Assembly (NCBI RefSeq): GCF_003268855.1
Contig: NZ_QLSZ01000005.1
Location: forward strand, 1 to 64,000
DNA length: 64,000 nt
Direction of reading: 5' to 3'
Origin: Flavobacterium aciduliphilum
GTDB taxonomy: Bacteria > Bacteroidota > Bacteroidia > Flavobacteriales > Flavobacteriaceae
This document shows positions 42,690 through 51,481 of the stretch, piece by piece (the stretch's first letter is position 1; every line of letters begins with the position of its first letter). The notes under the pieces were generated by a model, which saw only the letters and a program-made list of their open reading frames with translations, was not told where the DNA came from and made no database searches. Position numbers and translations under genes: made by a program.

Positions 42690-43398
42690 CATTTACAATG
42701 AAATTTGCCAAGCCAAACATAAAAGTCAAAAATTATTGGCTATTTTACTAGATCCCGAAAAGATTGTTTTAGAAAATTTCTTAGAGTTAATTAGAAAAAT
42801 AAAAGCATCACCTGCAACCCATGTTTTTGTTGGAGGCAGTACCTATGACGGTGGAGATATGGACAAAATCATTCTTTTATTAAAACAAAACCTAACGATT
42901 CCCATACTCATTTTTCCAGGACATCCTTCTCAAATATCTCGTTTTGCTGACGGTCTTTTATTTTTGATGTTATTATCAGGAAGAAATCCCGATTATCTTA
43001 TTGGCTACCAAGTGGAAGCAATTCCATATATATCAAATACAACTATTGAGGTTATTTCCACAGGCTATTTGCTCATTGAAAGCGGTATAGAAACTACCGT
43101 TCAAAAAGTGAGTAAAACAAAACCCATTCATCGAAATGATAATCAATTGGCCATGCAAACAGCACTTGCGGGCGTATTAATTGGAAACAAAATAATCTAC
43201 CTTGAAGCAGGAAGTGGGGCGCAATATCCTGTTCCCACAGATATGATTCGCACAGTTGCTCAATATTGCAATGTCCCCCTAATTGTTGGTGGAGGCATTC
43301 GTTGTCGAAGAGATATTGATAATGCCTATGAGGCTGGAGCAACGTTGGTTGTTATTGGAACAGCCTTTGAAAATGACCCTAATTTTTTCACTACGTAA
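42682..43398 (+). CDS. Geranylgeranylglyceryl phosphate synthase family protein (PcrB/GGGPS)
   Basis: The 238-residue TIM barrel shows the family motifs: LLAILLDPEK near residue 18, HVFVGGSTYDGG, PILIFPGHPSQIS, LLSGRNPDYLIG, YLEAGSGAQYPVP, and the phosphate-binding end IVGGGIRCRRDIDNAYEAGATLVVIGTAFE. The enzyme joins an isoprenyl diphosphate to sn-glycerol 1-phosphate, the first committed step of archaeal ether lipids. A related F. johnsoniae enzyme has been studied as a group II GGGPS. Product chain length cannot be read here. It is coupled to the PPTase gene (8-base overlap) and followed by pnuC. Confidence 0.9.
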   Translation: MNNIYNEICQAKHKSQKLLAILLDPEKIVLENFLELIRKIKASPATHVFVGGSTYDGGDMDKIILLLKQNLTIPILIFPGHPSQISRFADGLLFLMLLSGRNPDYLIGYQVEAIPYISNTTIEVISTGYLLIESGIETTVQKVSKTKPIHRNDNQLAMQTALAGVLIGNKIIYLEAGSGAQYPVPTDMIRTVAQYCNVPLIVGGGIRCRRDIDNAYEAGATLVVIGTAFENDPNFFTT

Positions 43399-43408
43399 CG
43401 AATTTAAA

Positions 43409-44029
43409 ATGGTTGATTTTTTTATTGCTCAATACAGACATGCGTCCAATATTCAAATAATTTTGGAGTTTCTTGCGTTTGTTTTTGGTATAATTAGTGT
43501 GGTTCTTGCCAAAAAGGAACATATTGGTGTATACCCTACAGGTTTAGTATCTACAATTATTACCGTTTATTTATTATATAAAGCCTGCTATTTTGGAGAC
43601 ATGACGATGAATATTTACTATTCTATTATGAGTATATATGGTTGGTACAAATGGAAAGTTCACAAAAATGCAATGGAATTACAAATTAGTTATACTAATG
43701 CAAAAGAAAAACGTATAGGATTTGGATTTTTCATCCTTACGATACTAATTACTTATTTTGTGTATGATTTTTTTGATTATACACTTGAAATTCCTAATTA
43801 TATTGATATTTTTACATCTGGAATTTTTTTTACTGCGATGTGGTACATGGCGTTAAAAAAAATAGAAAATTGGACACTTTGGATTTTGGGTGATTGCATT
43901 GCGGTGCCACTATTTGCATATAGAGGGCTCGGCATGTTATCGCTACAATATCTCATCTTTACAATATTAGCTATTATAGCCTTAAAAGAATGGAAGAAAA
44001 CCTTAAACAAAAGCAAAGTAATGTTGTAA
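43409..44029 (+). CDS. pnuC: Nicotinamide riboside transporter PnuC
   Basis: The 206-residue membrane protein has about seven helices. Its PnuC features are EFLAFVFGIISVVLAKKEH, GVYPTGLVSTIITVYLLYKA and YYSIMSIYGWYKW, the last being the substrate-pocket W-x-x-W-like region. A further helix carries GDCIAVPLFAYRGLGMLSLQY. PnuC imports nicotinamide riboside by facilitated diffusion, driven by intracellular phosphorylation. A longer reading would overlap the GGGPS gene by more than 100 bases; the ATG at 43409 is at the family N-terminus, 10 bases after GGGPS. Its end overlaps the NadR-like gene by 40 bases, tying transport to the kinase. Confidence 0.92.
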   Translation: MVDFFIAQYRHASNIQIILEFLAFVFGIISVVLAKKEHIGVYPTGLVSTIITVYLLYKACYFGDMTMNIYYSIMSIYGWYKWKVHKNAMELQISYTNAKEKRIGFGFFILTILITYFVYDFFDYTLEIPNYIDIFTSGIFFTAMWYMALKKIENWTLWILGDCIAVPLFAYRGLGMLSLQYLIFTILAIIALKEWKKTLNKSKVML

Positions 44030-46110
44030 AAATTGCATTGTTTGGACCAGAATCAACGGGAAAAACAACCTTAGCAAAACAACTGGCAACCGAATACAAT
44101 ACGTCTTGGATTCCTGAATTTGCACGTGATTATTTGCAGAAAAAATGGGATTCTAATAAAGGAATTTGCGAACCCAATGATTTGTTACCAATTGCGATAG
44201 GACAAATTACTCTAGAAAATGAAGCACTATCCATCGCCAATCAAATTCTTTTTTGTGATACGAATGTATTTCTAACAAAAGTTTTTTCTGATTTGTATTA
44301 TGGAAGTTGTGACCCTTTGATAGAAAAAGCAGCCAAAAAACATACTTATGACTTGATTTTTCTTACTGATAGTGATGTGCCATGGGAGAAAGATGATTTA
44401 AGAGATCGCCCAGAAAACAGAGAAGAAATTGCCACATTTTTTGAAAAAAGCTTGGTACAGTATAACAAACCTTACATAAAATTATCAGGGAATAAAGAAG
44501 AACGTCTCAATAAAGCGAAGAAAATAATAGATGATTTCTTTGAAGCAAGAAAGTTAGGGTTTACTTCTAGGGATTTTGTATCTATTTACAACAGGGGTGT
44601 CTCACTAAAAACCGTAAAATTCCAGTTTGATATTCTCAAAAATGGCATCCCAAAAATCAATCTTGATAGACCGGCGATATTACATGATGGCATAATGCCG
44701 ATGTCTAAAGAAGAAGCTTTATATTTTTCGAATTATTTTGATGAAAAGAAAAACAGTTTAAAGCTAAAAAAATTCGTACCCGCATCAGGAGCCGCAAGCA
44801 GAATGTTTAAATTCTTAAGTGAATTTGTCAATGAGTACAAACTAGGTGAAGAGTCTATAAACGCCTATATAAATAGAAAAAACGACTCAAGTTTATCTGT
44901 TTTTATTGTGGCAAAAGAGAAGCTTCCTTTTTACAAAGAAGTTTTAAAAAAAACTAAAGAAGCACTACCAGATTATGAAACTTGTGATAGTGATGTTCAG
45001 GATTATTGGTTCATTAAAACCATGCTTTCCGCTTCTTACTTTGATTATGCAAATAAGCCAAAAGGAGTGCTACCCTTTCATAAATATGAATCACATATAG
45101 CAACGGCCATTGAAGAACATTTAAATGAATGCGTTTATTATGCTGTCTCAAATTCAAATTCGTATCTTCATTTTACAGTTTCTGAGGAGCATCAAAGGAG
45201 TTTTGAAACTATTATAGCGTCTGTAAAAAACAAAGTTGAACAAGAGGCTAATGTTTCCATTCAGGTAAAATTTTCCTATCAAGATAAAGCCACTGATGTA
45301 ATTGCTGTTGATGGTCTAGGAAATCCATTTCGAGGTGAAAATGATGAACTTCTTTTTCGTCCAGGCGGTCATGGTGCTTTAATAGAAAACCTAAATGCAT
45401 TAAACTCTGATATCGTATTTGTTAAAAACATTGACAATGTGATTCAAAATCATCTTGATGTAATTTCGCTCTATAAAAAGGCGTTGGCTGGTATTCTTGT
45501 TCAGTTTCAGGAACAGATTTTTAATTATCTGAAAAAACTTCAATCAGATGCAATTTCAAATGATGAGTTGAATGAAATTGCTAGTTATATTTCCTCAAAA
45601 TTAAATATTTCGATAAAAGAAGATTTCTATAGATATACTAAAGAATACAAAATAGGGCATCTCGTAACTCTATTGAATAGACCAATTCGTGTTTGTGGAA
45701 TGGTTAAAAATGAAGGAGAACCTGGAGGAGGTCCTTTTTGGGTTACAGACAAAAAAGGAAAAACATTTCTTCAAATTGTTGAGTCTTCTCAAATTGCAAC
45801 AAAAGACGAAAAGCAATTAGAAATATTTAATAAAGCGACCCACTTTAACCCTGTAGATTTGGTTTGCGGAATTAAAGACTTTAAAGGTCAGAAATTTGAC
45901 TTAACTAAATTTGTTGATGCCAATTCGGGATTTGTTGTTGAAAAAAATAAAAATGGAAAGCCTTACAAAGCATTCGAGCTTCCTGGTTTATGGAATGGTG
46001 CAATGGCCAAATGGTTAACTATTTTTGTTGAAGTACCTTTAATCACGTTTAATCCAGTTAAAACAGTAAACGACTTACTAAAACCGGCCCATCAACATAT
46101 GGGTTTGTAA
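43990..46110 (+). CDS. Fusion of NadR-like ribosylnicotinamide kinase domain and DUF4301
   Basis: This 706-residue protein has two parts. Residues 1-185 are a NadR-type P-loop kinase: ALFGPESTGKTTLAKQLA, EFARDYLQK, LFCDTNVFLTKVFSD and the lid DLRDRPENREE. It would phosphorylate nicotinamide riboside brought in by PnuC, encoded just upstream with a 40-base overlap. Residues 200-706 are DUF4301, an uncharacterised Bacteroidota domain. This has KFVPASGAASRMFKF, reminiscent of the G-x-G-x-R-M loop of sugar nucleotidyltransferases, and FRPGGHGALIENLNAL. The adenylyltransferase domain of classical NadR is absent. The linker (residues 185-200) has no stop or frameshift, so the fusion is real in this sequence. 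Confidence 0.85.
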   Translation: MEENLKQKQSNVVKIALFGPESTGKTTLAKQLATEYNTSWIPEFARDYLQKKWDSNKGICEPNDLLPIAIGQITLENEALSIANQILFCDTNVFLTKVFSDLYYGSCDPLIEKAAKKHTYDLIFLTDSDVPWEKDDLRDRPENREEIATFFEKSLVQYNKPYIKLSGNKEERLNKAKKIIDDFFEARKLGFTSRDFVSIYNRGVSLKTVKFQFDILKNGIPKINLDRPAILHDGIMPMSKEEALYFSNYFDEKKNSLKLKKFVPASGAASRMFKFLSEFVNEYKLGEESINAYINRKNDSSLSVFIVAKEKLPFYKEVLKKTKEALPDYETCDSDVQDYWFIKTMLSASYFDYANKPKGVLPFHKYESHIATAIEEHLNECVYYAVSNSNSYLHFTVSEEHQRSFETIIASVKNKVEQEANVSIQVKFSYQDKATDVIAVDGLGNPFRGENDELLFRPGGHGALIENLNALNSDIVFVKNIDNVIQNHLDVISLYKKALAGILVQFQEQIFNYLKKLQSDAISNDELNEIASYISSKLNISIKEDFYRYTKEYKIGHLVTLLNRPIRVCGMVKNEGEPGGGPFWVTDKKGKTFLQIVESSQIATKDEKQLEIFNKATHFNPVDLVCGIKDFKGQKFDLTKFVDANSGFVVEKNKNGKPYKAFELPGLWNGAMAKWLTIFVEVPLITFNPVKTVNDLLKPAHQHMGL

Positions 46111-46120
46111 AAATAGTGCA

Positions 46121-46150
46121 AAAAAAAACTCGCATGATGCGAGTTTTTTT
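46121..46150. terminator. Terminator between the NadR-like/DUF4301 and rpmA genes
   Basis: ACTCGC and GCGAGT pair around ATGAT, extended by A and T runs on both sides, between two convergent genes. Confidence 0.85.
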
Positions 46151-46167
46151 GTTTCTTATTGAAAAAA

Positions 46168-46428
46168 TTATGCTTCAAAAGGAATTATTGATACATAAGA
46201 TTTTTCATTAGCTTTCTTTTGGAATTTTACAATCCCATCAACTTTAGCGTGTAAAGTATGATCATTACCCATGTAAACGTTTTCACCTGGATTATGTTTT
46301 GATCCTCTTTGTCTAACGATTATGTTTCCAGCAATAGCAGCTTGACCACCAAAAATCTTAACGCCTAAACGTTTAGAATGTGATTCTCTACCATTCTTCG
46401 AACTACCGACACCTTTCTTGTGAGCCAT
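46168..46428 (-). CDS. rpmA: Ribosomal protein bL27
   Basis: The 86-residue protein starts [23 protein letters not shown] and has [25 protein letters not shown], the bL27 core. Its N-terminal arm reaches the peptidyl-transferase centre. No N-terminal processing extension like that in Firmicutes is present. It lies 22 bases after rplU in the usual rplU-rpmA operon. Confidence 0.98.
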   Translation of the reverse strand: MAHKKGVGSSKNGRESHSKRLGVKIFGGQAAIAGNIIVRQRGSKHNPGENVYMGNDHTLHAKVDGIVKFQKKANEKSYVSIIPFEA

Positions 46429-46450
46429 GATGTTTTGGTTTTATTAGTTA

Positions 46451-46870
46451 TTACTCTTGACTTTCAGTCTTTTTTGTTTTCTTTGTAGCAGCTACCACGT
46501 CTTCTTCCGTTTTTTCTGCTTTTGGAGCGGCTTCTTTCTTAGCTGCTTTTTTCGTACCTGTTGCCACAATCCCTTCAATTAGGATTTGTGTAAAACTTTG
46601 ACGATGACCATTTTTCTTTTTGTAACCTTTTCTTCTTTTTTTCTTGAAAACAATTACCTTATCTCCTTTTAAGTGTTGTAACACTTTTGCTTCTACAGAA
46701 GCACCTTCTATAGCTGGGGCGCCTAAAGTTACTGTTCCGTTGTCATCCAATAAAAGAACTTTGTCAAAAGAAACTTTTGAACCTTCTTCTTGAGCCAAAC
46801 GATGCACATAAACCTTTAAGTCTTTGCTTACTTTGAATTGTTGCCCTGCTATCTCTACGATTGCGTACAT
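46451..46870 (-). CDS. rplU: Ribosomal protein bL21 with charged C-terminal extension
   Basis: The 139-residue protein has the bL21 domain in residues 1-103: [24 protein letters not shown], then [21 protein letters not shown]. Beyond this is a 35-residue Lys/Glu/Ala tail ([19 protein letters not shown]), absent from E. coli bL21 but common in Bacteroidota. First gene of rplU-rpmA, with an exact -7 box 32 bases upstream. Confidence 0.97.
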   Translation of the reverse strand: MYAIVEIAGQQFKVSKDLKVYVHRLAQEEGSKVSFDKVLLLDDNGTVTLGAPAIEGASVEAKVLQHLKGDKVIVFKKKRRKGYKKKNGHRQSFTQILIEGIVATGTKKAAKKEAAPKAEKTEEDVVAATKKTKKTESQE

Positions 46871-46901
46871 AACAATATTGTTTAGTTAAATTTTAAGTGT
46901 G

Positions 46902-46909
46902 CAAATATA
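46902..46909 (-). promoter_or_regulatory. -7 promoter box for rplU-rpmA
   Basis: The minus strand reads TATATTTG followed by CACAC. The predicted leader is about 25 bases. Confidence 0.65.
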
Positions 46910-47002
46910 TAAAATATTATCATCCGTACAACAATATACTTAAAAGTTTTTTTGTGATTTCATTTAAGCATGAGTATTCTATTTTACTATCAATAAAAAA
47001 AC

Positions 47003-47010
47003 TACTTTTG
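47003..47010 (+). promoter_or_regulatory. -7 promoter box for the M16 peptidase pair
   Basis: TACTTTTG matches TAnnTTTG. It is 60 bases before the first M16 start codon. Confidence 0.55.
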
Positions 47011-47070
47011 TGTAACTAATACTACAAGATTTATACTAATTGTAGTACAACTAAAATTTAATAGTTTTTT

Positions 47071-48402
47071 ATGAAAAAATCTTTAATCGCTTTAAGTTCA
47101 ATGCTTATGCTTGGAGGAACTGCTCATGCCCAAAAGGTTGCTTTTGAGGAATATGATTTAGCCAATGGGTTGCACGTGATTTTACACAATGACTCATCTG
47201 CGCCTGTTGTAATTACGTCTGTCATGTATCATGTAGGCGCGAAAGACGAACAACCAGACAGAACTGGTTTCGCTCACTTTTTCGAACATTTGTTGTTTGA
47301 AGGAACTGAAAATATTAAACGTGGGGAATGGTTTAAAATTGTCACGTCTAATGGCGGAGTTAACAATGCCAATACCACAGAAGACAGAACGTATTATTAT
47401 GAAGTTTTTCCCTCAAACAACCTAGAACTAGGTTTGTGGATGGAGTCAGAACGTATGTTGCACCCTGTAATCAACCAAATTGGGGTGGATACACAAAACG
47501 AAGTAGTTAAAGAAGAAAAAAGACTTCGATACGACAACAGTCCTTATGGTCAATTGATTCCGCAAGTAAAAAAATACATGTTTACAAAACATCCGTATCG
47601 TTGGACCACTATTGGTTCAATGGAGCATTTGGACGCTGCTAAATTGGAAGAATTTCAAGCGTTTAACAAAAAATTCTACATTCCGAATAATGCCGTTTTG
47701 ATTGTAGCTGGAGACATTAACAATCCGACACAAACCAAGCAATGGATTGAAAAATATTTCGGTTCGATTCCAAAAGGACCTGCTATTGTACGTCAAACAT
47801 TTGTTGAAGATCCTATCACCCAACCCATCAATGCCACTTTCGAAGATTCAAACATTCAAAAGCCTATGGTGGTTGCGGCCTACAGAACACCTTCTATGAA
47901 AACTAGAGATGCCAGAGTTTTAGATTTTATATCTACGTATTTGAGTGATGGAAAAAGTTCTAAATTATACAAAAAAATTGTAGACGATAAGAAAATGGCA
48001 CTTCAAATTGGAGCATTCAGCTACAATCAAGAAGATTATGGAACGTACATTCTTTACGGAATGCCACAAGGAGAATTTACTTCAAAAGATTTAGTTAAAG
48101 AAATTGATGAAGAAATCGTGAAACTTCAAACGGATTTAATTTCTGAAAATGATTTACAAAAATTAAAAAACAAATATGAGAATCAATACGTTAGTGGCAA
48201 CTCAAGTGTAGAAGGTATTGCTGACAATTTGGCTTCGTATTATTTATTGTATGGCGATGTTAACCTTATCAATACCGAAATAGAAATGTACAACTCTATT
48301 ACTCGTGAAGAAATAAGAACAGTAGCTAAAAAATATTTGAATCCAAATCAAAGATTACTCTTAGATTACGTTCCTGCAAAAGACAAAGCTGAAAATAAAT
48401 AA
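47071..48402 (+). CDS. Secreted M16 family zinc peptidase, catalytic subunit
   Basis: The 443-residue protein has a signal peptide ending HAQK. The inverted zinc motif HxxEH appears as HFFEHLLFEGT near residue 71, and the third ligand Glu lies about 76 residues later in NEVVKEEKRLR. Two M16 half-domains are present. It is probably periplasmic and degrades peptides. The next gene encodes an M16 protein without the zinc motif, and active/inactive pairs of this kind form heterodimers in other bacteria. The gap is 11 bases, so both are one operon. Confidence 0.92.
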   Translation: MKKSLIALSSMLMLGGTAHAQKVAFEEYDLANGLHVILHNDSSAPVVITSVMYHVGAKDEQPDRTGFAHFFEHLLFEGTENIKRGEWFKIVTSNGGVNNANTTEDRTYYYEVFPSNNLELGLWMESERMLHPVINQIGVDTQNEVVKEEKRLRYDNSPYGQLIPQVKKYMFTKHPYRWTTIGSMEHLDAAKLEEFQAFNKKFYIPNNAVLIVAGDINNPTQTKQWIEKYFGSIPKGPAIVRQTFVEDPITQPINATFEDSNIQKPMVVAAYRTPSMKTRDARVLDFISTYLSDGKSSKLYKKIVDDKKMALQIGAFSYNQEDYGTYILYGMPQGEFTSKDLVKEIDEEIVKLQTDLISENDLQKLKNKYENQYVSGNSSVEGIADNLASYYLLYGDVNLINTEIEMYNSITREEIRTVAKKYLNPNQRLLLDYVPAKDKAENK

Positions 48403-48413
48403 AACGACACAAG

Positions 48414-50468
48414 ATGAAAAAATCACTAATTATAGTATCAAGCTTGTTTTTAACGATTATCATGCAAGCACAAGACAGAACCCAACCGAAACCAGGACCC
48501 GCTCCAACCATTAATATTAAAAAACCTGTTTCTTTCACATTGCCCAACGGACTTAAAGTATTGGTAGTAGAAGATCATAAACTACCAAGGGTTTCTTTTA
48601 GTTTGCAATTGGACAATGCCCCTTACACTGAAGGAACAAAAAAAGGAGTAGATGAATTAACCGGAAGTTTAATTGGAAATGGATCCATGAAAATTTCTAA
48701 AGATGCTTTCAATGAAGAAATTGACTTTTTAGGAGCAGACATTAACTTTAGTACAGACGGTGCTTTTGCTAGTGGACTGTCTAAATACTCTAAGAGAATA
48801 TTAGAATTAATGGCTGATGGAGCTTTAAATCCCAATTTTTCTCAAGAAGAATTTGACAAAGAAAAAGACAAATTAATCGAAAGTTTAAAAACGCAAGAAA
48901 AAAATGTAACGGTGGTTGCAGGACGTGTAGAAAACGTTTTGGTGTATGGCAAAAACCATCCTTCAGGGGAATACTTATCTGAAACAACTATAAAAAATGT
49001 TACATTAGATGATGTTAAATCACATTATGCTACGTATTTTGTACCTGAACATGCTTATCTTGTTGTTATTGGCGATGTAAAATTCAGCGATACTAAAAAA
49101 ATGGTGGAGAAATTGTTTAGCTCTTGGGTGAAAGCAAAAGCCCCACAAGTTTCGTATTCAGCCCCAAGCAATGTGCAATACACACAAATTAATTTTGTGG
49201 ACATGCCCAATGCAGTTCAATCTGAAATTTCATTGGTCAATACGGTTAATTTAAAATTATCAGATCCAGACTATTTCCCTGTTATTGTAGCCAATCAAGT
49301 GTTAGGGGGAGACTTTAATAGTTATTTAAACATGAATCTTCGTGAGGCACACGGTTGGACGTACGGTGCGCGCTCTAGCATTGGGGTTAACAAATATACG
49401 GTTAGCAAATTTAAAGCCAATTCTCAAGTAAGAAACATGGTAACTGATAGTGCTGTTGTCGAATTTATTAAAGAAATCAAAAGAATCCGAACTGAAAAAG
49501 TAGCTGATGAAGCCCTTAATAATGTAAAAGCAGGCTATGTTGGTCGTTTTGTAATGAATGTTGAAAAACCACAAACTGTAGCTCGATATGCCTTGAACAT
49601 TGAAACAGAAGGATTGCCTGCAGATTTTTATGAAAATTATATCAAAAAAATCCAAGCTGTTACTGCCGATGATGTATTGCGTGTAATGAACAAATACGTT
49701 CTTGCCGACAATATGAGAATTATCGTTACTGGTAAAGGTGCCGATGTTATCCCTGGATTAGAAAAATTGAACATTCCTATTTTCTATTTTGACAAATACG
49801 GAAACACTACCGAAAAACCAAAAATGAAAAAACCAGCCCCAACAGGAGTTACTGTAAAAACGGTTATGGACAACTATATCAATGCGATTGGTGGTGCTAA
49901 AGCAGTTGCTGGAATAAAAACACTTTTCGTATCAGGTTCATCAGAAATAGAAGGTGCGCCAGCTCCATTATCATACACTTCGAAAAAAGATGTGAAAGGA
50001 AAATCATTATTCAAATTAGAATTGGTTGGAATGATGGAACTTTCAAAACAAGTAATCGGGGATAAATCTGGATATATTGCCTCTCAAGGTCAGAAAAAAG
50101 ACATGACTGCTGAAGAATTTGCTGAGAAAAAAGCAACGCTTTCTACATTTGAAGAATTGTTATTAGCAACCAAATCCGATGTTGTTTTGGATGGAATCGA
50201 ACCTGTAAATGGAAGTGATGCCTATGCTATTAAAAATGGCAAAACCACCTTGTACTACGATGTAAAAACAGGACTAAAAACCATGTCTTCTACAACTACT
50301 GAAAAGAATGGTCAAAAAATGACATCAACCATAACCTATAGTGATTATAAAGATGTGAAAGGAATCAAAGTACCATTCACTATCGTATTATCACAAGGAA
50401 GAGATATCGAAATTAAAGTTACTGACGTTAAAATAAACGAAGGCGTTTCTGATGCAGACTTTCAATAG
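48414..50468 (+). CDS. Secreted M16-like protein, non-catalytic partner, with extra C-terminal domain
   Basis: The 684-residue protein has a signal peptide (ending MQAQDR) and an M16 fold in residues 40-450. At the zinc-motif position it reads ELTGSLIGNGS, so it lacks HxxEH and cannot bind zinc there. It keeps the substrate-binding R/Y segment LREAHGWTYGARSS near residue 310, which the active partner needs. Residues 475-684 form an added domain, VKTVMDNYINAIGGAKAVAGIKTLFVSG then KSGYIASQGQKK. It resembles the LolA-like lipoprotein-sorting fold found in Bacteroidota proteins; this part is a family inference. Terminator follows. Confidence 0.88.
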   Translation: MKKSLIIVSSLFLTIIMQAQDRTQPKPGPAPTINIKKPVSFTLPNGLKVLVVEDHKLPRVSFSLQLDNAPYTEGTKKGVDELTGSLIGNGSMKISKDAFNEEIDFLGADINFSTDGAFASGLSKYSKRILELMADGALNPNFSQEEFDKEKDKLIESLKTQEKNVTVVAGRVENVLVYGKNHPSGEYLSETTIKNVTLDDVKSHYATYFVPEHAYLVVIGDVKFSDTKKMVEKLFSSWVKAKAPQVSYSAPSNVQYTQINFVDMPNAVQSEISLVNTVNLKLSDPDYFPVIVANQVLGGDFNSYLNMNLREAHGWTYGARSSIGVNKYTVSKFKANSQVRNMVTDSAVVEFIKEIKRIRTEKVADEALNNVKAGYVGRFVMNVEKPQTVARYALNIETEGLPADFYENYIKKIQAVTADDVLRVMNKYVLADNMRIIVTGKGADVIPGLEKLNIPIFYFDKYGNTTEKPKMKKPAPTGVTVKTVMDNYINAIGGAKAVAGIKTLFVSGSSEIEGAPAPLSYTSKKDVKGKSLFKLELVGMMELSKQVIGDKSGYIASQGQKKDMTAEEFAEKKATLSTFEELLLATKSDVVLDGIEPVNGSDAYAIKNGKTTLYYDVKTGLKTMSSTTTEKNGQKMTSTITYSDYKDVKGIKVPFTIVLSQGRDIEIKVTDVKINEGVSDADFQ

Positions 50469-50487
50469 TCATTCCAATTAATATACT

Positions 50488-50516
50488 AAAGACTGTCTGA
50501 AAAGGCAGTCTTTTTT
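50488..50516. terminator. Terminator after the M16 pair
   Basis: A 10-bp stem, AAAGACTGTC and GGCAGTCTTT with one G-T pair, has a short loop and a T run. It overlaps the end of the convergent transporter gene. Confidence 0.75.
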
Positions 50517-51378
50517 ATTTTTTATTTGCTAGATAAACTCCTATTAATATGACAAAGGCGCCGAAACATTGAAGAGGGGTTAAAAATTCATGATCCAACA
50601 TCCCCCAAACAAAAGCAACTACAGGAATTAAATAGGTAACTGACGATGCAAAGACAGGCGTCGAAATTTGAATGAGCTTAAAAAAAAGTACATTCGCCAC
50701 ACCAGTACCAAGAATGCCTAAAATCATAATAAACAGCATGGCATGTTGGGTTTTGCTTTCAGACATAATACTTGTAAAATTTGTCGAAAAGAGTACTATC
50801 AAAGCTGGGATAAGCATTACTGTAAAATTACCCGTTGTGATACTTAATGGTTTCACGTCTGATAAATATCTTTTTATAAGATTGACGTTTAAAGCATAAC
50901 AAACAGAGGCAATAACAACCAAAATAGTGTAGGTATAATTTTCAGTACTCCCAACTGTAGCGCCACCAAAAATCAGAATGATAGTTCCTATTAAACCAAT
51001 CAGAACTCCAAAAAATTGACTTCTTTTAAAGGACAATCCAAATGACAAAATACCAATCCAAAGAGTATTTAGAGGAGTTAAGGAATTTAATATGGAACAA
51101 ATGGAACTGCTTACTTGAGTTTCAGCAATAGCAAACAAAAAAGCGGGCAAAAAAGTACCAAACAAGGCGGTAATTGCAATGTATTTCCATTGGTAGTGCT
51201 TAATTTCTGCTAAATTTTTAAATCCTATCACCAATAAAAAAACGGCTGTAAAAATAATACGCAAAGCGCCCAACTGGAACGGAGACAGCCCAATCAACCC
51301 TTTTTTAATTAATATAAATGAGCTTCCCCAAATAAGCCCTAAAAGGAGCAACAAATACCATTTTAATTTTTTTTCCAT
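50515..51378 (-). CDS. EamA/DMT family transporter
   Basis: The 287-residue protein has ten hydrophobic helices in two EamA repeats. The family opening is LLGLIWGSSFILIKKGL, with ALRIIFTAVFLL next. The second repeat starts around YTYTILVVIASVCYALNVN and ends QCFGAFVILIGVYLANKK. DMT exporters move amino acids, purines or other metabolites out of the cell; the substrate is unknown. Single gene, divergent from the HMA lipoprotein. Confidence 0.9.
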   Translation of the reverse strand: MEKKLKWYLLLLLGLIWGSSFILIKKGLIGLSPFQLGALRIIFTAVFLLVIGFKNLAEIKHYQWKYIAITALFGTFLPAFLFAIAETQVSSSICSILNSLTPLNTLWIGILSFGLSFKRSQFFGVLIGLIGTIILIFGGATVGSTENYTYTILVVIASVCYALNVNLIKRYLSDVKPLSITTGNFTVMLIPALIVLFSTNFTSIMSESKTQHAMLFIMILGILGTGVANVLFFKLIQISTPVFASSVTYLIPVVAFVWGMLDHEFLTPLQCFGAFVILIGVYLANKK

Positions 51379-51424
51379 TTTGATGGTTGATTTTAATGAA
51401 ACAAATTTGACATATTTTTATGAA

Positions 51425-51452
51425 TTGTCATATAAAAAATAATGTAAATTTG
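51425..51452 (+). promoter_or_regulatory. Promoter of the HMA lipoprotein gene
   Basis: TTG at 51425-51427 and TAAATTTG at 51445-51452 are 17 bases apart. The ATG is 29 bases after the -7 box. Confidence 0.6.
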
Positions 51453-51481
51453 CTCTAGTAAATCAAATTCAAACGAATATC

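Noticed and set aside
43283-43408. 42-residue N-terminal extension of PnuC
   Set aside because: It lies in another frame inside the GGGP synthase gene and does not resemble the PnuC N-terminus; the ATG at 43409 fits the family.
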